Source: Lysinibacillus pinottii (GTDB lineage Bacteria; Bacillota; Bacilli; Bacillales_A; Planococcaceae). Taken from it: a stretch of DNA of 64,000 nucleotides. The notes below the pieces were generated by a model, which saw only the letters and a list, made by a program, of their open reading frames with translations, was not told the origin of the DNA and ran no database searches. How positions within the stretch are numbered: the first letter of the stretch is position 1; each line of letters starts with the position of its first letter. The DNA lies in contig NZ_JANTOO010000019.1 in assembly GCF_024753545.1 (NCBI RefSeq), positions 1 through 64,000 of the forward strand. Reading direction: 5' to 3'. Shown here piece by piece: positions 10,401 to 19,705 of this stretch. The position numbers and the translations under genes were made by a program.

Positions 10401-11464
10401 ATTCGTTTGGAAATATCAGCAGCCTTTTTATATTGTTCAAATGTAGAATAGTTTGCCACTAACTTTTGTGATGCTTCATCTAAGGCATTGTAGGATTTTT
10501 CAATAGCAGTTACTGCACTAATAAAGCTTGTCGCTGAAGTAAATTCTGTTGGTTTTTTAGCCATTAATTGCGTAATACTTAATGAAACTTTATCTATGGC
10601 TGATAGACCAGTTAAAGCATCCTTATATTTTTTAAAGGGTGTTACCACATCATTATTTGGATTATAAGCTTCAGCCACTTTCTTTTGATCGGCCGTTAGT
10701 AAGTTATAAGCTGCTGTAACTTTATCTAATGCTGACGAAATAGCTGGATAATCTGTTGGATTTTGCTTTAATACAACTACTAAAGCATCTAGTTCTGTAG
10801 CAGTAGTTTTTACTGCTGCTGCATCATCAACCAATTTTCCTAATTTCGCAATATCTACTCCTTTGCCCTTAAAATAGTTATTGCGATCAGCCTCTTTATA
10901 ACCATATTGTAAGACTGTTCCTCGAATGGTATTAGTAATACTGCTAGCGCTATTAGCAAATGCTGCATCGACAGCTTCCTCAAATTGTTTTTGTACGAAT
11001 AAATATGAATGGTCTGTCGTTTCATTCCCTAAAAAATTGTCATATTCTGTTTCTACAGCTTTCACATCATCTATAAATGTCTTACTAGTATAAGAGATAG
11101 TACTAATTTTCTTCCAAATTGCTTGTAGCTCATTTAATAGACGACGTTGCTCCACTACATAATCGTATTTTGCTTGAATAAGCGCCTTTTCATTGTTGTC
11201 AAATCCAAGATCATTTGAATTTTGTACAACTTTGATATCACCATCTGCTATAACCATCTCATTGGCAGTCGAATTCTCTGATAATTTACCGAATTGGGCA
11301 ATGAGCTGTTCCTTTGTTGTAGCAGCTGCTACAGCATTGACATAGGAAACTTGCTCCGTTTGAACTGTAGCACGAGATTGTGCATCATTTTCCTGTGCAT
11401 TTGCGATAGCTGTAGGTGCTAATAATAGACTTGTTATAACACCTGCTGTCAATTTTCGATTCAA
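7472..11464 (-). CDS. Giant secreted protein of tandem helical repeats
   Basis: A protein of about 1330 aa with a signal peptide (cleavage near ANAQEN) and then almost nothing but diverged repeats of about 70-75 aa. Each unit resembles 'I..LDPSSK.Y...V..AR.AYDALS..QK..VTNY..L..AE', i.e. three predicted helices ending in a conserved V-x-N-Y/I-x-x-L turn; roughly 15-17 units are visible. Similar 'ARxAYdaL...VtNy..L' repeats occur in many Firmicutes surface proteins as rod-like spacers. No SLH, LPXTG or lipobox anchor and no enzyme domain was found, which is odd in this SLH-rich cluster. I chose TTG 11464 because AAAGGGTGG lies 5 bases upstream and the signal peptide follows at once; the ATG at 11518 would add about 18 non-signal residues. 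Function unknown; stalk, adhesin or S-layer partner are guesses. Confidence 0.8.
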   Translation of the reverse strand: MNRKLTAGVITSLLLAPTAIANAQENDAQSRATVQTEQVSYVNAVAAATTKEQLIAQFGKLSENSTANEMVIADGDIKVVQNSNDLGFDNNEKALIQAKYDYVVEQRRLLNELQAIWKKISTISYTSKTFIDDVKAVETEYDNFLGNETTDHSYLFVQKQFEEAVDAAFANSASSITNTIRGTVLQYGYKEADRNNYFKGKGVDIAKLGKLVDDAAAVKTTATELDALVVVLKQNPTDYPAISSALDKVTAAYNLLTADQKKVAEAYNPNNDVVTPFKKYKDALTGLSAIDKVSLSITQLMAKKPTEFTSATSFISAVTAIEKSYNALDEASQKLVANYSTFEQYKKAADISKRISALRVSNDPAYRTEVDSIKGSYDQLTIDKELVKNTADLQVAIANIASAEKIEGLIVAIANASNKVEAIKDARTAYDVPQATNGTAINAANVKKIVNNLAELTKWEKVYNASLSVDKLIDAIDPKASTFESKTFAAQSAFDKLAVEEQAFVQKSDRLKLLIQYATLSKQVNALKPTMQDYKNQITELQSKVTSLNAGNGDDAAPLAEMKSKLEEKLSNLLNEDLVIAGVIEQISKLSQSNDMITDILAARAAYDGLPSSAKSRVTNIKVLTDLEKSYKTVVNVISQFEKLDPSSKSYISKAKSAYTAYAKLDDKNKTYVKNYKNLKELVPVIEVIVQINALNPSRKTYKDDVKAATDAYTALADKDQVINYPDLTKAQNYINMAKAFDERVLALANENPDTFVQKVAELTTAYKALDKNAQKLVEQAKTLSNYEKSNKAVIKVIQLINALDPSSKDYTKKVLGARKAYNALDEVSKKHVTNYANLTSVEDVASLIGLIATLKPTSKTFYQDMKTARELYDALSEEKKQAIINYDALVAAENEQGLAEGVIELIKLTEVQDADYLTKLMNARVAYDKLSSNQKKLVSNIKDLTTREKEVKPILSVMVQINELDPQSKSFVSNVNSIRKAYDKLTKDQKKYINNIDVLLKYEPVSDVVELISKLKSSSNTFLQDTARARSLYDALPADLQQYVTNYYLLQAAESSILGAGNVMQMIDALPSIDPKQYVKRIQEIRAAYNALPKDQQRAVQNYRVLQDQEKLIKPVMSIVEDIDRLLTAKDMNSQYQKILKAYDKLNADQRRYVYNDQLLLSLDNVIKVYNNIAKLNPKDKFYFGMVEAVRKEYDSLNTTDKQRISNYSILLEAEKSMADVKKVVEIIAGLSPSSPTYIEDVANAVAAYQALDSKVRGQVINEDLLKQAEKDVAAVLKVVQAIGNIDPDSSSFEKKVLSAQKDYSSLSIEQQGLVYNYRILEEYLKMIQ

Positions 11465-12042
11465 TCGAACCACCCTTTCATTTTTTATGTATAAGAAAAT
11501 GATTCTGTTCATTTTCATTTATCCTAAATCTTCATGTGATTAAAAAGCCTCCGAGGTTTTTCGAGCAAAATCGAAAAAATCTGGACATAATTACGCAAAG
11601 ACATAATTAATGAATCATTACTTTAGTATCGGTGTAAATTACATGTTTTCAAGCCATTCTATTATATTTACAAAATAACGAGCGTCAAAAGTAGTTTTTC
11701 AAAATTACTAGCTAGAAAAACAGGAAGTTATTTCAATTATACTATACAATAGATTTATATGGATTCTTCGGATTTCAAACGCCTACCGAATCATATTAAA
11801 TCCTTTGGCAGAAATCACAGATTTTTGAAAATGGGCTTTCGAGTAAGTCCGAAATAATGTGACACGAATCTGCCCAGATGTAATTGATAGTAGGATGTTT
11901 TTCATCCATCGACATGTAATGACGAAATACGTTTTTTCAACGAAATTATTGGAAAAAAACAGCTATTTTCATATGTCATAATGTCTTTGCAAGGTGTATA
12001 CTACATCTTTGATATCCTATTTTGGAAGAAAGGACGCTGTTT
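11465..12042. other. Divergent intergenic region with no gene seen
   Basis: About 580 bp between the divergent repeat-protein and YknW-like genes. It must carry both promoters. No open frame, RNA motif or repeat was recognised. Confidence 0.5.
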
Positions 12043-12720
12043 ATGTTTTACCATTATAAGTTCTGGCATAGCTTAAAAAATCCTACCTACTTTACAAACA
12101 TCGTAGAAAAGGGCGAGATCATCGGATATAAAAAACGTGCATTAACGGTGTTCATTCTTTTCATCCTATTATTTGCTGCTCGCGAATATTGGGGAATGGG
12201 GACAGAGAATTTAACGTCCTTATTTGCAATGGATTTACAAAATGAATACTATGTAGCACGCGTACTTTCCATGCTCGGTGCCATTTTATGGGCAATTATT
12301 TATTTTTGCTTCCATTATTACGGTGTTACCTACTTATTACATCTATTAACGGACATTCCTTATACTTGGATAAAAAGAGTCCAGCTTTATGTTGTTGCCT
12401 TTCTACTCATTGAAAAAGCAATCCTCTTTGCTGTTTTTTATGGAGTTGGCTATACAACGATGTTTTCATTCTTTTCTTTGGCACCCGCTGCCTTACAGGT
12501 CATTAAAACTGACTTCGTGTTATTTACAATCAATCAGCTGACAGTAACGTCCGTTTTAATCATTATTGTGCAGTATTTATTCCTGTCGAAATGGGAGGAA
12601 GAAGCTAGTAGAAAAATGTTAGTAGTCAAATTGATTGGCTTACAACTATTTATGGCCTTATTTGTGGGCATGATTAGTGTGCTACCCATTAAAGAATGGA
12701 TTGCTAGGGGGTTAGGATGA
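12043..12720 (+). CDS. Multi-pass membrane protein (YknW/Yip1-like)
   Basis: A membrane protein of about 225 aa with about five hydrophobic segments (near residues 30-47, 75-100, 120-145, 160-185, 200-220) and a short basic N-terminus. The length, topology and coupling to an HlyD-type adaptor gene resemble B. subtilis YknW (Yip1 domain) followed by YknX. I prefer ATG 12043 over an upstream TTG because AAGAAAGGA lies 8 bases before it. The stop overlaps the next start by 4 bases (ATGA), so translation is coupled. The ABC components (YknYZ) that normally follow are absent: the next gene is on the other strand. Confidence 0.62.
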   Translation: MFYHYKFWHSLKNPTYFTNIVEKGEIIGYKKRALTVFILFILLFAAREYWGMGTENLTSLFAMDLQNEYYVARVLSMLGAILWAIIYFCFHYYGVTYLLHLLTDIPYTWIKRVQLYVVAFLLIEKAILFAVFYGVGYTTMFSFFSLAPAALQVIKTDFVLFTINQLTVTSVLIIIVQYLFLSKWEEEASRKMLVVKLIGLQLFMALFVGMISVLPIKEWIARGLG

Positions 12721-13973
12721 TGGCATTTATCAAGACAAGACCATGGACAAGTATAGGTATTGTGTTGGCGATGCTCATAATCGGTATAAATGCTTATTTT
12801 GTTTTCAAAGAAGATAGCACCGTGACACGATCCTACTTTATTGACGAATTTCAGAAAGCATATATCGGTACGAATACAGAGCGTGTCAATAAGGAAACCA
12901 TTGTGGCACCCGCTGAGACGTATACCATTACAGCTGATGCAACAAAGTTATCCGCTGTCAATGTAAAGCGCGGTCAGGAAGTGATGATGAATGATTTACT
13001 CGCTACCTTTAAAACAGATGAAGTAGACGAGGAGCTTACAAAGCTTGAATCGGAACGTACTGCCTATGAAACAGAATTAAATGATTTACAAGATGCACTT
13101 GATCAAATTGAAGATGAATACGACGATTCGAATCCAAAAAGCTCTATTAATACCGATCAAATCAATGATAAATTGTCTGTGACATTAAAATTAGAGCTTG
13201 CTCAACAAAATTCGCTATCGACAGCAGTTGCCCTGTTAAATCGACATATCGCTGAAACGAATCGTCAAATTGCGCTCATTGACGCACAGATCACACAAAT
13301 AGAATCACGTCAAGGCATCATCAGTCCTATCGACGGTGTAGTAGCAGCGGTGAAAGAAGAAGCTGGTGCTTTAACCTTCGAAATCTATTCTAATGAAAAA
13401 GCCATGTATGCTTATTTATCTGAAAAAGAATGGCAACAGGTACAGGAAGGCCAAACGGTTGATTTTAAAGTGAAACATGTCAAAGACGCATTATCTGGCA
13501 TCGTATTAGATAAGCAAATGATTGCTACAAATGATGAAACCTTTTGGGCAAATGAATTAGCCAAAACAACAGACCTACCGCAGCCAACAAATTATGAAGT
13601 AGTACTGCAACAAGATGCGCCAATAGAGGATGTACCGTTTTCATCAACTGGCAAAGCCTCCATTATTGTCAATGAAGCGTTCGATTCTTATAAGGTCGAT
13701 AAATCGTGGTTAGCGACAACAAAAAAAGGAAATAAAAAGCTTCATATCATTAATCAGGATGGGAAAATCCAACTGATAGATATTAATGTCCAATTTAATA
13801 CGGCTCAATCTGCTATTTTCTCGGACTATCTCGATGAGGGAACACCAATGCTCTCTAATGAGAAGCGCAATATGGAAGCCTATACCTTCCGTACTTTACC
13901 TATTGAGAAGTTACACTGGAAGCAGTTTAAAGAGTTAACTTGGAAGCAATATGTGAAATACATTGTTTTCTAA
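12717..13973 (+). CDS. HlyD/YknX-type membrane-fusion adaptor protein
   Basis: A 418-aa protein with one N-terminal membrane anchor (about 12-32) and an extracellular region: a short barrel/lipoyl-like half motif (about 60-100), a long coiled coil (about 103-200, rich in E/L/Q heptads), the second half motif with SPIDGVVAAVKEEAG (about 203-218), then a beta-barrel domain. This is the layout of periplasmic-adaptor/HlyD proteins which, in Gram-positives, pair with MacB-type ABC exporters. It starts inside the stop of the preceding membrane protein gene. With no transporter gene next to it, it may serve one encoded elsewhere, or the operon has been shortened. Family call firm, substrate unknown. 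Confidence 0.78.
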   Translation: MMAFIKTRPWTSIGIVLAMLIIGINAYFVFKEDSTVTRSYFIDEFQKAYIGTNTERVNKETIVAPAETYTITADATKLSAVNVKRGQEVMMNDLLATFKTDEVDEELTKLESERTAYETELNDLQDALDQIEDEYDDSNPKSSINTDQINDKLSVTLKLELAQQNSLSTAVALLNRHIAETNRQIALIDAQITQIESRQGIISPIDGVVAAVKEEAGALTFEIYSNEKAMYAYLSEKEWQQVQEGQTVDFKVKHVKDALSGIVLDKQMIATNDETFWANELAKTTDLPQPTNYEVVLQQDAPIEDVPFSSTGKASIIVNEAFDSYKVDKSWLATTKKGNKKLHIINQDGKIQLIDINVQFNTAQSAIFSDYLDEGTPMLSNEKRNMEAYTFRTLPIEKLHWKQFKELTWKQYVKYIVF

Positions 13974-13978
13974 ATGAA

Positions 13979-14017
13979 AAATCCGCTTCATTCTCTTCAG
14001 AGAGTGGCGGATTTTTT
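13979..14017 (+). terminator. Terminator of the YknWX-like pair
   Basis: Stem AAATCCGC / GCGGATTT with a long loop containing its own small inverted repeat, then a T run (14012-14017). Confidence 0.85.
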
Positions 14018-14028
14018 CTGTAAAAATA

Positions 14029-14051
14029 CCCCCTGTAGCTATTACAGGGGG
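14029..14051 (-). terminator. Terminator of the NAGPA-SLH gene
   Basis: Perfect 9-bp stem CCCCCTGTA / TACAGGGGG, followed on the minus strand by TATTTTTA. It lies 10 bp past the stop of the gene at 14061. Confidence 0.85.
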
Positions 14052-14060
14052 ATTTCAAGA

Positions 14061-16553
14061 TTATTTTAATGATAGGCATCTATTTAAGAAGCTTGCAAAT
14101 TGAGCACGAGTAATTTGTGCATCGGGTCTAAATGTATTATCTGGGAAACCTCCTGTTAAATCATTCGCCACAAGTGCCTGGATATTACTGTATGCCCAGT
14201 GCGTTGATTTAACATCTGTGAAGGTAACTTTACTTGTACCTGTTAATTTGTAGGCTCTTGTTAAAATCGCTGCCATCTCTGCACGTGAAAGCTGTCCGTT
14301 TGGGTTGAACTTCCCTGGTTCTTGCCCTTTAATAATGCCAGCCTGCTCGACTGCTGCAATGGCACTATATGCATAATGACTTTTACTTACATCTTTAAAG
14401 CTAGAATCCTTCGTTGTTGATAGATTCAGTGCTCTGGCAATGATTGTAGCTGCCTCTGCACGTGTAATGGACGCTTCTGGCTTAAACGTACCATTAGAGT
14501 AACCTTTGATCAGTGATTTATTGTATAGGCTTTGGATTTCTGAAAACGCCCAATGCCCTTTGTTCACATCCGTATAAACTAATTCCTCATGATTATCTTT
14601 GTAGACAGCCTGTAATTGATCAAAATACAGCTGTCCTTTCTTTTGAAGAGAAGCTGTCGGTTGAGCAACATATAAACGTTCGAATTTCAATGGTGTTGCT
14701 AGATTACTTGGAATATCCGCCTTTACGTATTTCCAGCCATTCCAGTCTAAACCGCCCTGGCTTGTGAAATCAATCGTGTGCTTAGTCCCTGATCCATCTA
14801 CAACCACACCTCTTAGCCAATGCTTACCTGCATCGCCAAATACCCAAACACCGATATTTTTCGGCTGACCTGTTATAGTAATGGGTTTTTTAGCAACCAT
14901 ATAGGCAGCCTTAGTCCCTGAGCCCGCTACTGTAAAATCGTAGTTTAATTGCATGCTAGCTGTTCCCTGTCTCGCATACTCTTTAGAATTTGCTAACGAA
15001 GCATTCGCTTTTGCTACTTCTGTTGTCCAAGAAGACACATTATCAAAGCTATCTAGTACAATAGGTTTTTCTGCTAAGTCTATTACAGATACAGCTGTGG
15101 ACGTACGAATACCTCCATATTCCCCAATAATTTTCCCTTCACCTTTTTGGGTAGCCGTAAAGGTTGCACCATCCATCTTACCGATATTTCCTTCAACTGA
15201 CCACTTCATGCTCGCTGGGTTGATAGTCATTGGATTTAAATATTGATCATAGGCAGTTGCTACTTGCATATCTACAGATGAACCTTTCATGACTTGACCA
15301 ACACTATTTAGCGTAATAGATTTTGCGTTCCCTGGTGGTGCTGTATTAACGACCTGTAAAATGGCCGATACACGACGCTCACTACCCTCAGACGGTTTGT
15401 TCACAAGGTTGGCGAAATACCCTCCTGGATTGCGCGCGACCATCGCTGTAGAACCGCCACCATCTAAGTTAATAGCTGAAGTAGCTCCTATTGAAATTAA
15501 ATGTGAAGCTAAATCTGATAAGTTAACACCATTACTATGACCACTTAAGCGACCATCAATTGTAATAAGTGATACCTTTGTACCTGTAGCATCCACCGCT
15601 ACTGCTGTACGAGGACTGCGTGTCGAAGCAAAACCAGAATTTGTTGGCATGGAAATATCCACTTGACCATTGCGTACAAGCATTGGTCCTGCAGCTAAAA
15701 TGAATTGAGCATCCATCCATTTTTGATCGATTGACAAGCTGACATCGATATTTGTACCTGCTGAAATATTGCTTAATTCAGCGGCTAATTCTTTATTTTG
15801 TACAGAAATAACAAAACCATCCGCTGGTACTGCTGAGTTTCCTTCTGCACCATACGTTGTTACATGAGAAACTGTCCCTGAGAATTGATCACCAAAATGT
15901 AGGGTATTTGTATCCTGACTAGCTCCTGACACCACTAGTTCTAAGCCCCATGCATTTGTACCAGTTGTCTTTTTTTCTGGCGTATATAAAACGTTTTTAT
16001 TTGTTCCTCGTTCACTATTAATTAGATCAATAGGATATGTTTTTCCATTTACTTGGAAAGATAGATTCGTTGTATAATAATCTGCAATCGCTTTCCCTGA
16101 TTTAGATAAGCCAAATGCAACTGGCTTTTGCGTCGGGCTATCATACGTATCTCCCAAAATACCATAGTTGACAATTTCATTCTTTTCCGCTAACAGGTTC
16201 GCAGGCATCCCATTTCCTAAAAAGTATGAAGCATTAACAGCTCCAACAACTCGATGGCCATCATACGTGTTTTGCTTCGCCATAGCTGAAGTTGTTTTTA
16301 GGGAATTAATAGGATTCGGCATCCCAATTTCTAGTTTTGTATATGTATTATTTAAATTTACATCTAAAACATTTACAAACTGACGTATAGAACCTGACGT
16401 ATAGGTTTGTTGTACGTGATTTACTTGTGGTGATACCTCTGTTTTCACTTCACTTACTTTATTTCCAAAACCAGCTGCTTGTCCATTGATGGGGCTAACT
16501 GTTAACATAAGCACGAACATGACTACAACAATTGTTACTAATTTTCTTGCCAA
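14061..16553 (-). CDS. SLH-anchored phosphodiester glycosidase (NAGPA) protein
   Basis: Secreted protein of about 830 aa. After a signal peptide (about 1-27) a phosphodiester-glycosidase/NAGPA domain (about 60-400) carries the family blocks GAVNASYF, SPRTAVAVD, DGRLSG and AINLDGGGSTAM. Family members split N-acetylglucosamine or other sugars from phosphodiester bonds; in Bacillus relatives they trim wall or exopolysaccharide decorations. An Ig-like segment and a beta-sandwich resembling a carbohydrate-binding module (about 410-640) follow, then three C-terminal SLH domains (about 650-830). The GTG at 16562 is immediately preceded by the RBS core (CGGAG), leaving no spacing, so TTG 16553, 8 bases after GGAG, is the better start. 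Substrate is unknown. Confidence 0.82.
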   Translation of the reverse strand: MARKLVTIVVVMFVLMLTVSPINGQAAGFGNKVSEVKTEVSPQVNHVQQTYTSGSIRQFVNVLDVNLNNTYTKLEIGMPNPINSLKTTSAMAKQNTYDGHRVVGAVNASYFLGNGMPANLLAEKNEIVNYGILGDTYDSPTQKPVAFGLSKSGKAIADYYTTNLSFQVNGKTYPIDLINSERGTNKNVLYTPEKKTTGTNAWGLELVVSGASQDTNTLHFGDQFSGTVSHVTTYGAEGNSAVPADGFVISVQNKELAAELSNISAGTNIDVSLSIDQKWMDAQFILAAGPMLVRNGQVDISMPTNSGFASTRSPRTAVAVDATGTKVSLITIDGRLSGHSNGVNLSDLASHLISIGATSAINLDGGGSTAMVARNPGGYFANLVNKPSEGSERRVSAILQVVNTAPPGNAKSITLNSVGQVMKGSSVDMQVATAYDQYLNPMTINPASMKWSVEGNIGKMDGATFTATQKGEGKIIGEYGGIRTSTAVSVIDLAEKPIVLDSFDNVSSWTTEVAKANASLANSKEYARQGTASMQLNYDFTVAGSGTKAAYMVAKKPITITGQPKNIGVWVFGDAGKHWLRGVVVDGSGTKHTIDFTSQGGLDWNGWKYVKADIPSNLATPLKFERLYVAQPTASLQKKGQLYFDQLQAVYKDNHEELVYTDVNKGHWAFSEIQSLYNKSLIKGYSNGTFKPEASITRAEAATIIARALNLSTTKDSSFKDVSKSHYAYSAIAAVEQAGIIKGQEPGKFNPNGQLSRAEMAAILTRAYKLTGTSKVTFTDVKSTHWAYSNIQALVANDLTGGFPDNTFRPDAQITRAQFASFLNRCLSLK

Positions 16554-16621
16554 TTTCTTCACTCCGAATTAATCAAAGTATGGCACGATATCATGTCATA
16601 TGAACCGTGCCAGGGACTTCT

Positions 16622-18514
16622 TTATTTTGTTTCCACATAGATAGCTACTGGAAGATTGACACCACCAGCATGCATTAGCTCTAATTGAATCGTATCTGTT
16701 GCACCCTTCATTTCGTAATCAGGTAATTCAACATACTCTTCTCCTACTCTTAAAGAAGGCACTAAATGCACTTTGCCATTCACCTTAATTGCTCCACTGT
16801 ATAAGCCTCCACGACCAGCAAGTTTCAGCTTAATCGTTTTGGTCGTCCCTGTTGGATTTACAACAGGAATGGAAACCTTGTAGTTCATACCGAAATGACC
16901 TGGATTTCCGACTGCTCCATTAATTTGTGAAAATGAATTTTCAGCTGTTTGTAAATGGTCAGTACGGCCATTCGAAATGTTATAGCCTACTTCTGGTGAA
17001 TCTACTGTATAGGCTGGTAGTTCTGCTAGAATTGTAGCGCTTGGCCAAGCACCTCTTGGATGCTTTGCATACTCATCGATGGCAACCTGCTCCGATTGAA
17101 TCGTTGTTAAATCACTATTATCTTTTGTAAGCACTGTGCGAATGGTATACTCTGGTTTTCCACCATTGACCGCTTGAATATCTAAATCATGTAAAAAGCC
17201 AATAATATATTCATGGTGTAGATCGTATGTTTCAATGACCTTTGTTTCTCCTGGTGCAATGACAATACCGCTACTTTCTGATTTTTTCAGCTTGTTATTT
17301 AATGTAGCATCAGCAATGGTCAAACCAATATCATGACCTACCCAGCTATTTCCTGTCTTTTGGTTAATACCTCTAGAATCTACAACTTTAATACTCTCTG
17401 TCGTAGACTTATTTTGAACCGTAATCCCAATATTGACATCTGTACCTAATGTATTGTAATGCCACCCAAAGACACGATGCTTATTCGTCACTGCCGTTGA
17501 GTTCACGTCATATTGTGAAAGCGTTGCATTATTCTTTGGCACAAGCTTACGCGTTAACGTTTCAGGATTATCACTAATAAATAAATCACGATCTCCCTCT
17601 AAACGAGCAGAAGGAACAGCTGTTGGCGATGATGTAGAACCATAAGATTTTTCAAGGAATGAACTTGTGTACATATAACGGTAAACGTAAATATACATTT
17701 CTTTTTTTTCACTGATATAGCGTAAATTTCCGCCTAAAGCATTCACAAGAAACGTAATAGGCACATACATTTTTCCTTTTTGAATAAACGGTTTTTCTGT
17801 TAAAGTTACCGTTTCGTTATTCACAAGAACCTCATTACTATTATCTTTGAAAACAAAGCTCATCCCGGCAATTTGTAATTCAAAGGAATTGTCTGGGAGC
17901 CATGCACCAGCAGAATCATCTAAATAATCATAGATATAGCTAGCTGGTAAATAAGATCTTGAATCTTTCATAATAATAGGATCTTTCATCACGATACGTT
18001 TGTTATTGATATGTAAAATATAAGGGTCTTCCTGAGGCGTTTCAGGCAGATCATCTGACATCGTAATATCTACCGATTGTGTTTCTGGGTCCCATTGAAC
18101 ATTCCCATCAAAATTTTCACTAACGAAACGCAGTGGCATATAAGTACGATCCTTATACATGAACGGTGCAACATCCATCACCACTTCTTGTCCATCTACT
18201 AAAGCCATCATCGAATCAATCTTTAAATCCACAATCTTCCCGTTACGAGTAGCTGACGCTGTCTGTGTTTCTTTATTCCAATCCACATTCGCACCAATCG
18301 CTTCATATAAAGCACGCATTGGCAATAATAAGAAATCCGATTTATTTAAAATAGGGTCATAGACACTAATCGTCTCTCCATTAATTGTAATTGAAACATT
18401 GTTTTTTATCTGAATTCCATTGTTACTAGTTGCTGATGCAGATGCTTGTCCAGGTAAAATTGTAGCCAAAGCAACCGCTGATACAATACATGTATTCCTT
18501 AGTTTCTTAAACAT
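16622..18514 (-). CDS. Copper-amine-oxidase N-terminal-like stalk domain protein
   Basis: Secreted protein of about 630 aa: signal peptide (ends near ASASAT, about residue 27), then two successive copper-amine-oxidase N-terminal-like 'stalk' modules (about 30-135 and 150-275) with the typical LPMRALYEAIGANVDWN and MPLRFVSENF patterns, then a unique beta-rich C-terminal half (about 290-630) with no family I recognise. These modules are wall-associated domains common in Firmicutes and carry no oxidase activity. The first plausible start with an RBS (AAAGGAG, 6 bases) is ATG 18514; the frame stays open a further 20 codons upstream. It may share a role with the SLH-NAGPA gene downstream on the same strand. 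Confidence 0.78.
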   Translation of the reverse strand: MFKKLRNTCIVSAVALATILPGQASASATSNNGIQIKNNVSITINGETISVYDPILNKSDFLLLPMRALYEAIGANVDWNKETQTASATRNGKIVDLKIDSMMALVDGQEVVMDVAPFMYKDRTYMPLRFVSENFDGNVQWDPETQSVDITMSDDLPETPQEDPYILHINNKRIVMKDPIIMKDSRSYLPASYIYDYLDDSAGAWLPDNSFELQIAGMSFVFKDNSNEVLVNNETVTLTEKPFIQKGKMYVPITFLVNALGGNLRYISEKKEMYIYVYRYMYTSSFLEKSYGSTSSPTAVPSARLEGDRDLFISDNPETLTRKLVPKNNATLSQYDVNSTAVTNKHRVFGWHYNTLGTDVNIGITVQNKSTTESIKVVDSRGINQKTGNSWVGHDIGLTIADATLNNKLKKSESSGIVIAPGETKVIETYDLHHEYIIGFLHDLDIQAVNGGKPEYTIRTVLTKDNSDLTTIQSEQVAIDEYAKHPRGAWPSATILAELPAYTVDSPEVGYNISNGRTDHLQTAENSFSQINGAVGNPGHFGMNYKVSIPVVNPTGTTKTIKLKLAGRGGLYSGAIKVNGKVHLVPSLRVGEEYVELPDYEMKGATDTIQLELMHAGGVNLPVAIYVETK

Positions 18515-19482
18515 GCTAATCTCCTTTTTTTCACATTCAATTGTCTTTATCATCTTAACATGAAAAAACCCCAAAATGTGGGATTCTTATCGAAAAAAGT
18601 AGAATTCGGTACTAGAGTTCTAACCTCTCTCCTTCAAAAGCTTCATATGAAGTAAATGATATTCCAAATGGCCAGTATATTTTCTTGCAAACTGTTTTCT
18701 TCCTGACTAGATCCTTATATATACCCTCCCTAGAAGCAAATTTTAAAGCAATGGTGTAGCTGCTTTCTATCAAATTGATATCGAGACATAGCTAGTAGTT
18801 GATCAGTAACATTATGGGCTGATATCAGCATGTCATCTAGCAAACTATTGTATTAAGTAGACTGGTTTTTTTAAAAAAAGTTACACAGCCTGGAGAAAAT
18901 GGTGGATTATTCACGTGAACTGTATTAAAAAAGCTATATTCCAGGAATACGGAATATAGCTTAAAAAGGATGAGCGACACCAGTAAAGCACCATCAGCTG
19001 AGGTTAAAGAATACCGTTTTAGTTACAAACAAAAGGATCTTCAATTGATGATCAAATTTTGTACATAACTAACTTTCATTAAGAAAATTATTGTCTACTT
19101 TTGATAAACACAAAACTTCCTTTAGAGGCAGTCTTATTATTTACGTATAGCTATCTTTGTTTAAATAAATTTTAACACTAACATTTACTTCATCACCTGT
19201 TTATTGTAATGATAGATAGCTTGCTATATCTTAGTATTGTTATCTCAACCAATGAAGCCTAATAGTAATGTACATGGTAATACTATCACTAATAGGAATG
19301 GGACATTACTCCATTGGTAAACTATCTAGGCAGTTTCCTCGGTTAAACATTGACTGAAGTAATCACATATCTTTAACCCTTTAGAAATGCTGGGTCTGTT
19401 TCTTCGCCTTCTTTTTCATCTCGTATAGCTTCTAAAAATGGATATTGTAAATTCAGCTTCAAGTAAATGAGTACGTGCCTCC
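18515..19482. other. Long intergenic region with a coding relic
   Basis: Nearly 1 kb between the stalk-protein gene and the toxin repeat. It holds one good hairpin (listed separately) and, on the minus strand at about 19373-19462, a 29-codon open stretch rich in Glu (contains YPFLEAIRDEKEGEETDP) that reads like the tail of a lost gene. No intact gene or RNA was recognised. Confidence 0.4.
18931..18962 (-). terminator. Hairpin terminator with no gene beside it
   Basis: Perfect 12-bp stem AAGCTATATTCC / GGAATATAGCTT with an 8-base loop. On the minus strand it is followed by TTTTTAAT. No gene ends nearby, so it may be the remnant of a lost transcription unit. Confidence 0.6.
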
Positions 19483-19679
19483 TTTTTTGTGACAATTAAA
19501 AAACCTTATGACCTCTTAAAAATGAATAAATTAGTATAATGTCGTTGGAATTACGTACTTAATATCATTAGAATCCAAAATACGCGTTAACAAATTGCGC
19601 TTTTAGATAAGGATTTCGTTAAAATTACAGAATATTTGCTCAATTATGTGAAGAAAACTATTATTTTTAGTGTGGCAGA
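19483..19679 (+). repeat. Toxin 5' flank, left arm of diverged inverted repeat
   Basis: About 197 bp that match the complement of 22788-22982 (roughly 75-80% by eye, over stretches such as GTCGTTGGAATTACGTAC and ATTACAGAATATTTGCT). Outside TTTTTGTGACAATTA the two copies stop matching. This arm contains a TATAAT (19535-19540) that may be the toxin promoter -10 box; the other copy has TAAAGT there. Confidence 0.8.
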
Positions 19680-19705
19680 AAAAAATCGAAAAGGAGAAGA
19701 TATCT

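Noticed and set aside
16581..16612. Hairpin TGGCACG / CGTGCCA as terminator of the stalk-protein gene
   Set aside because: It sits in the right place but has no T run on the minus strand and a long loop; could be an operator, not supported enough to list.
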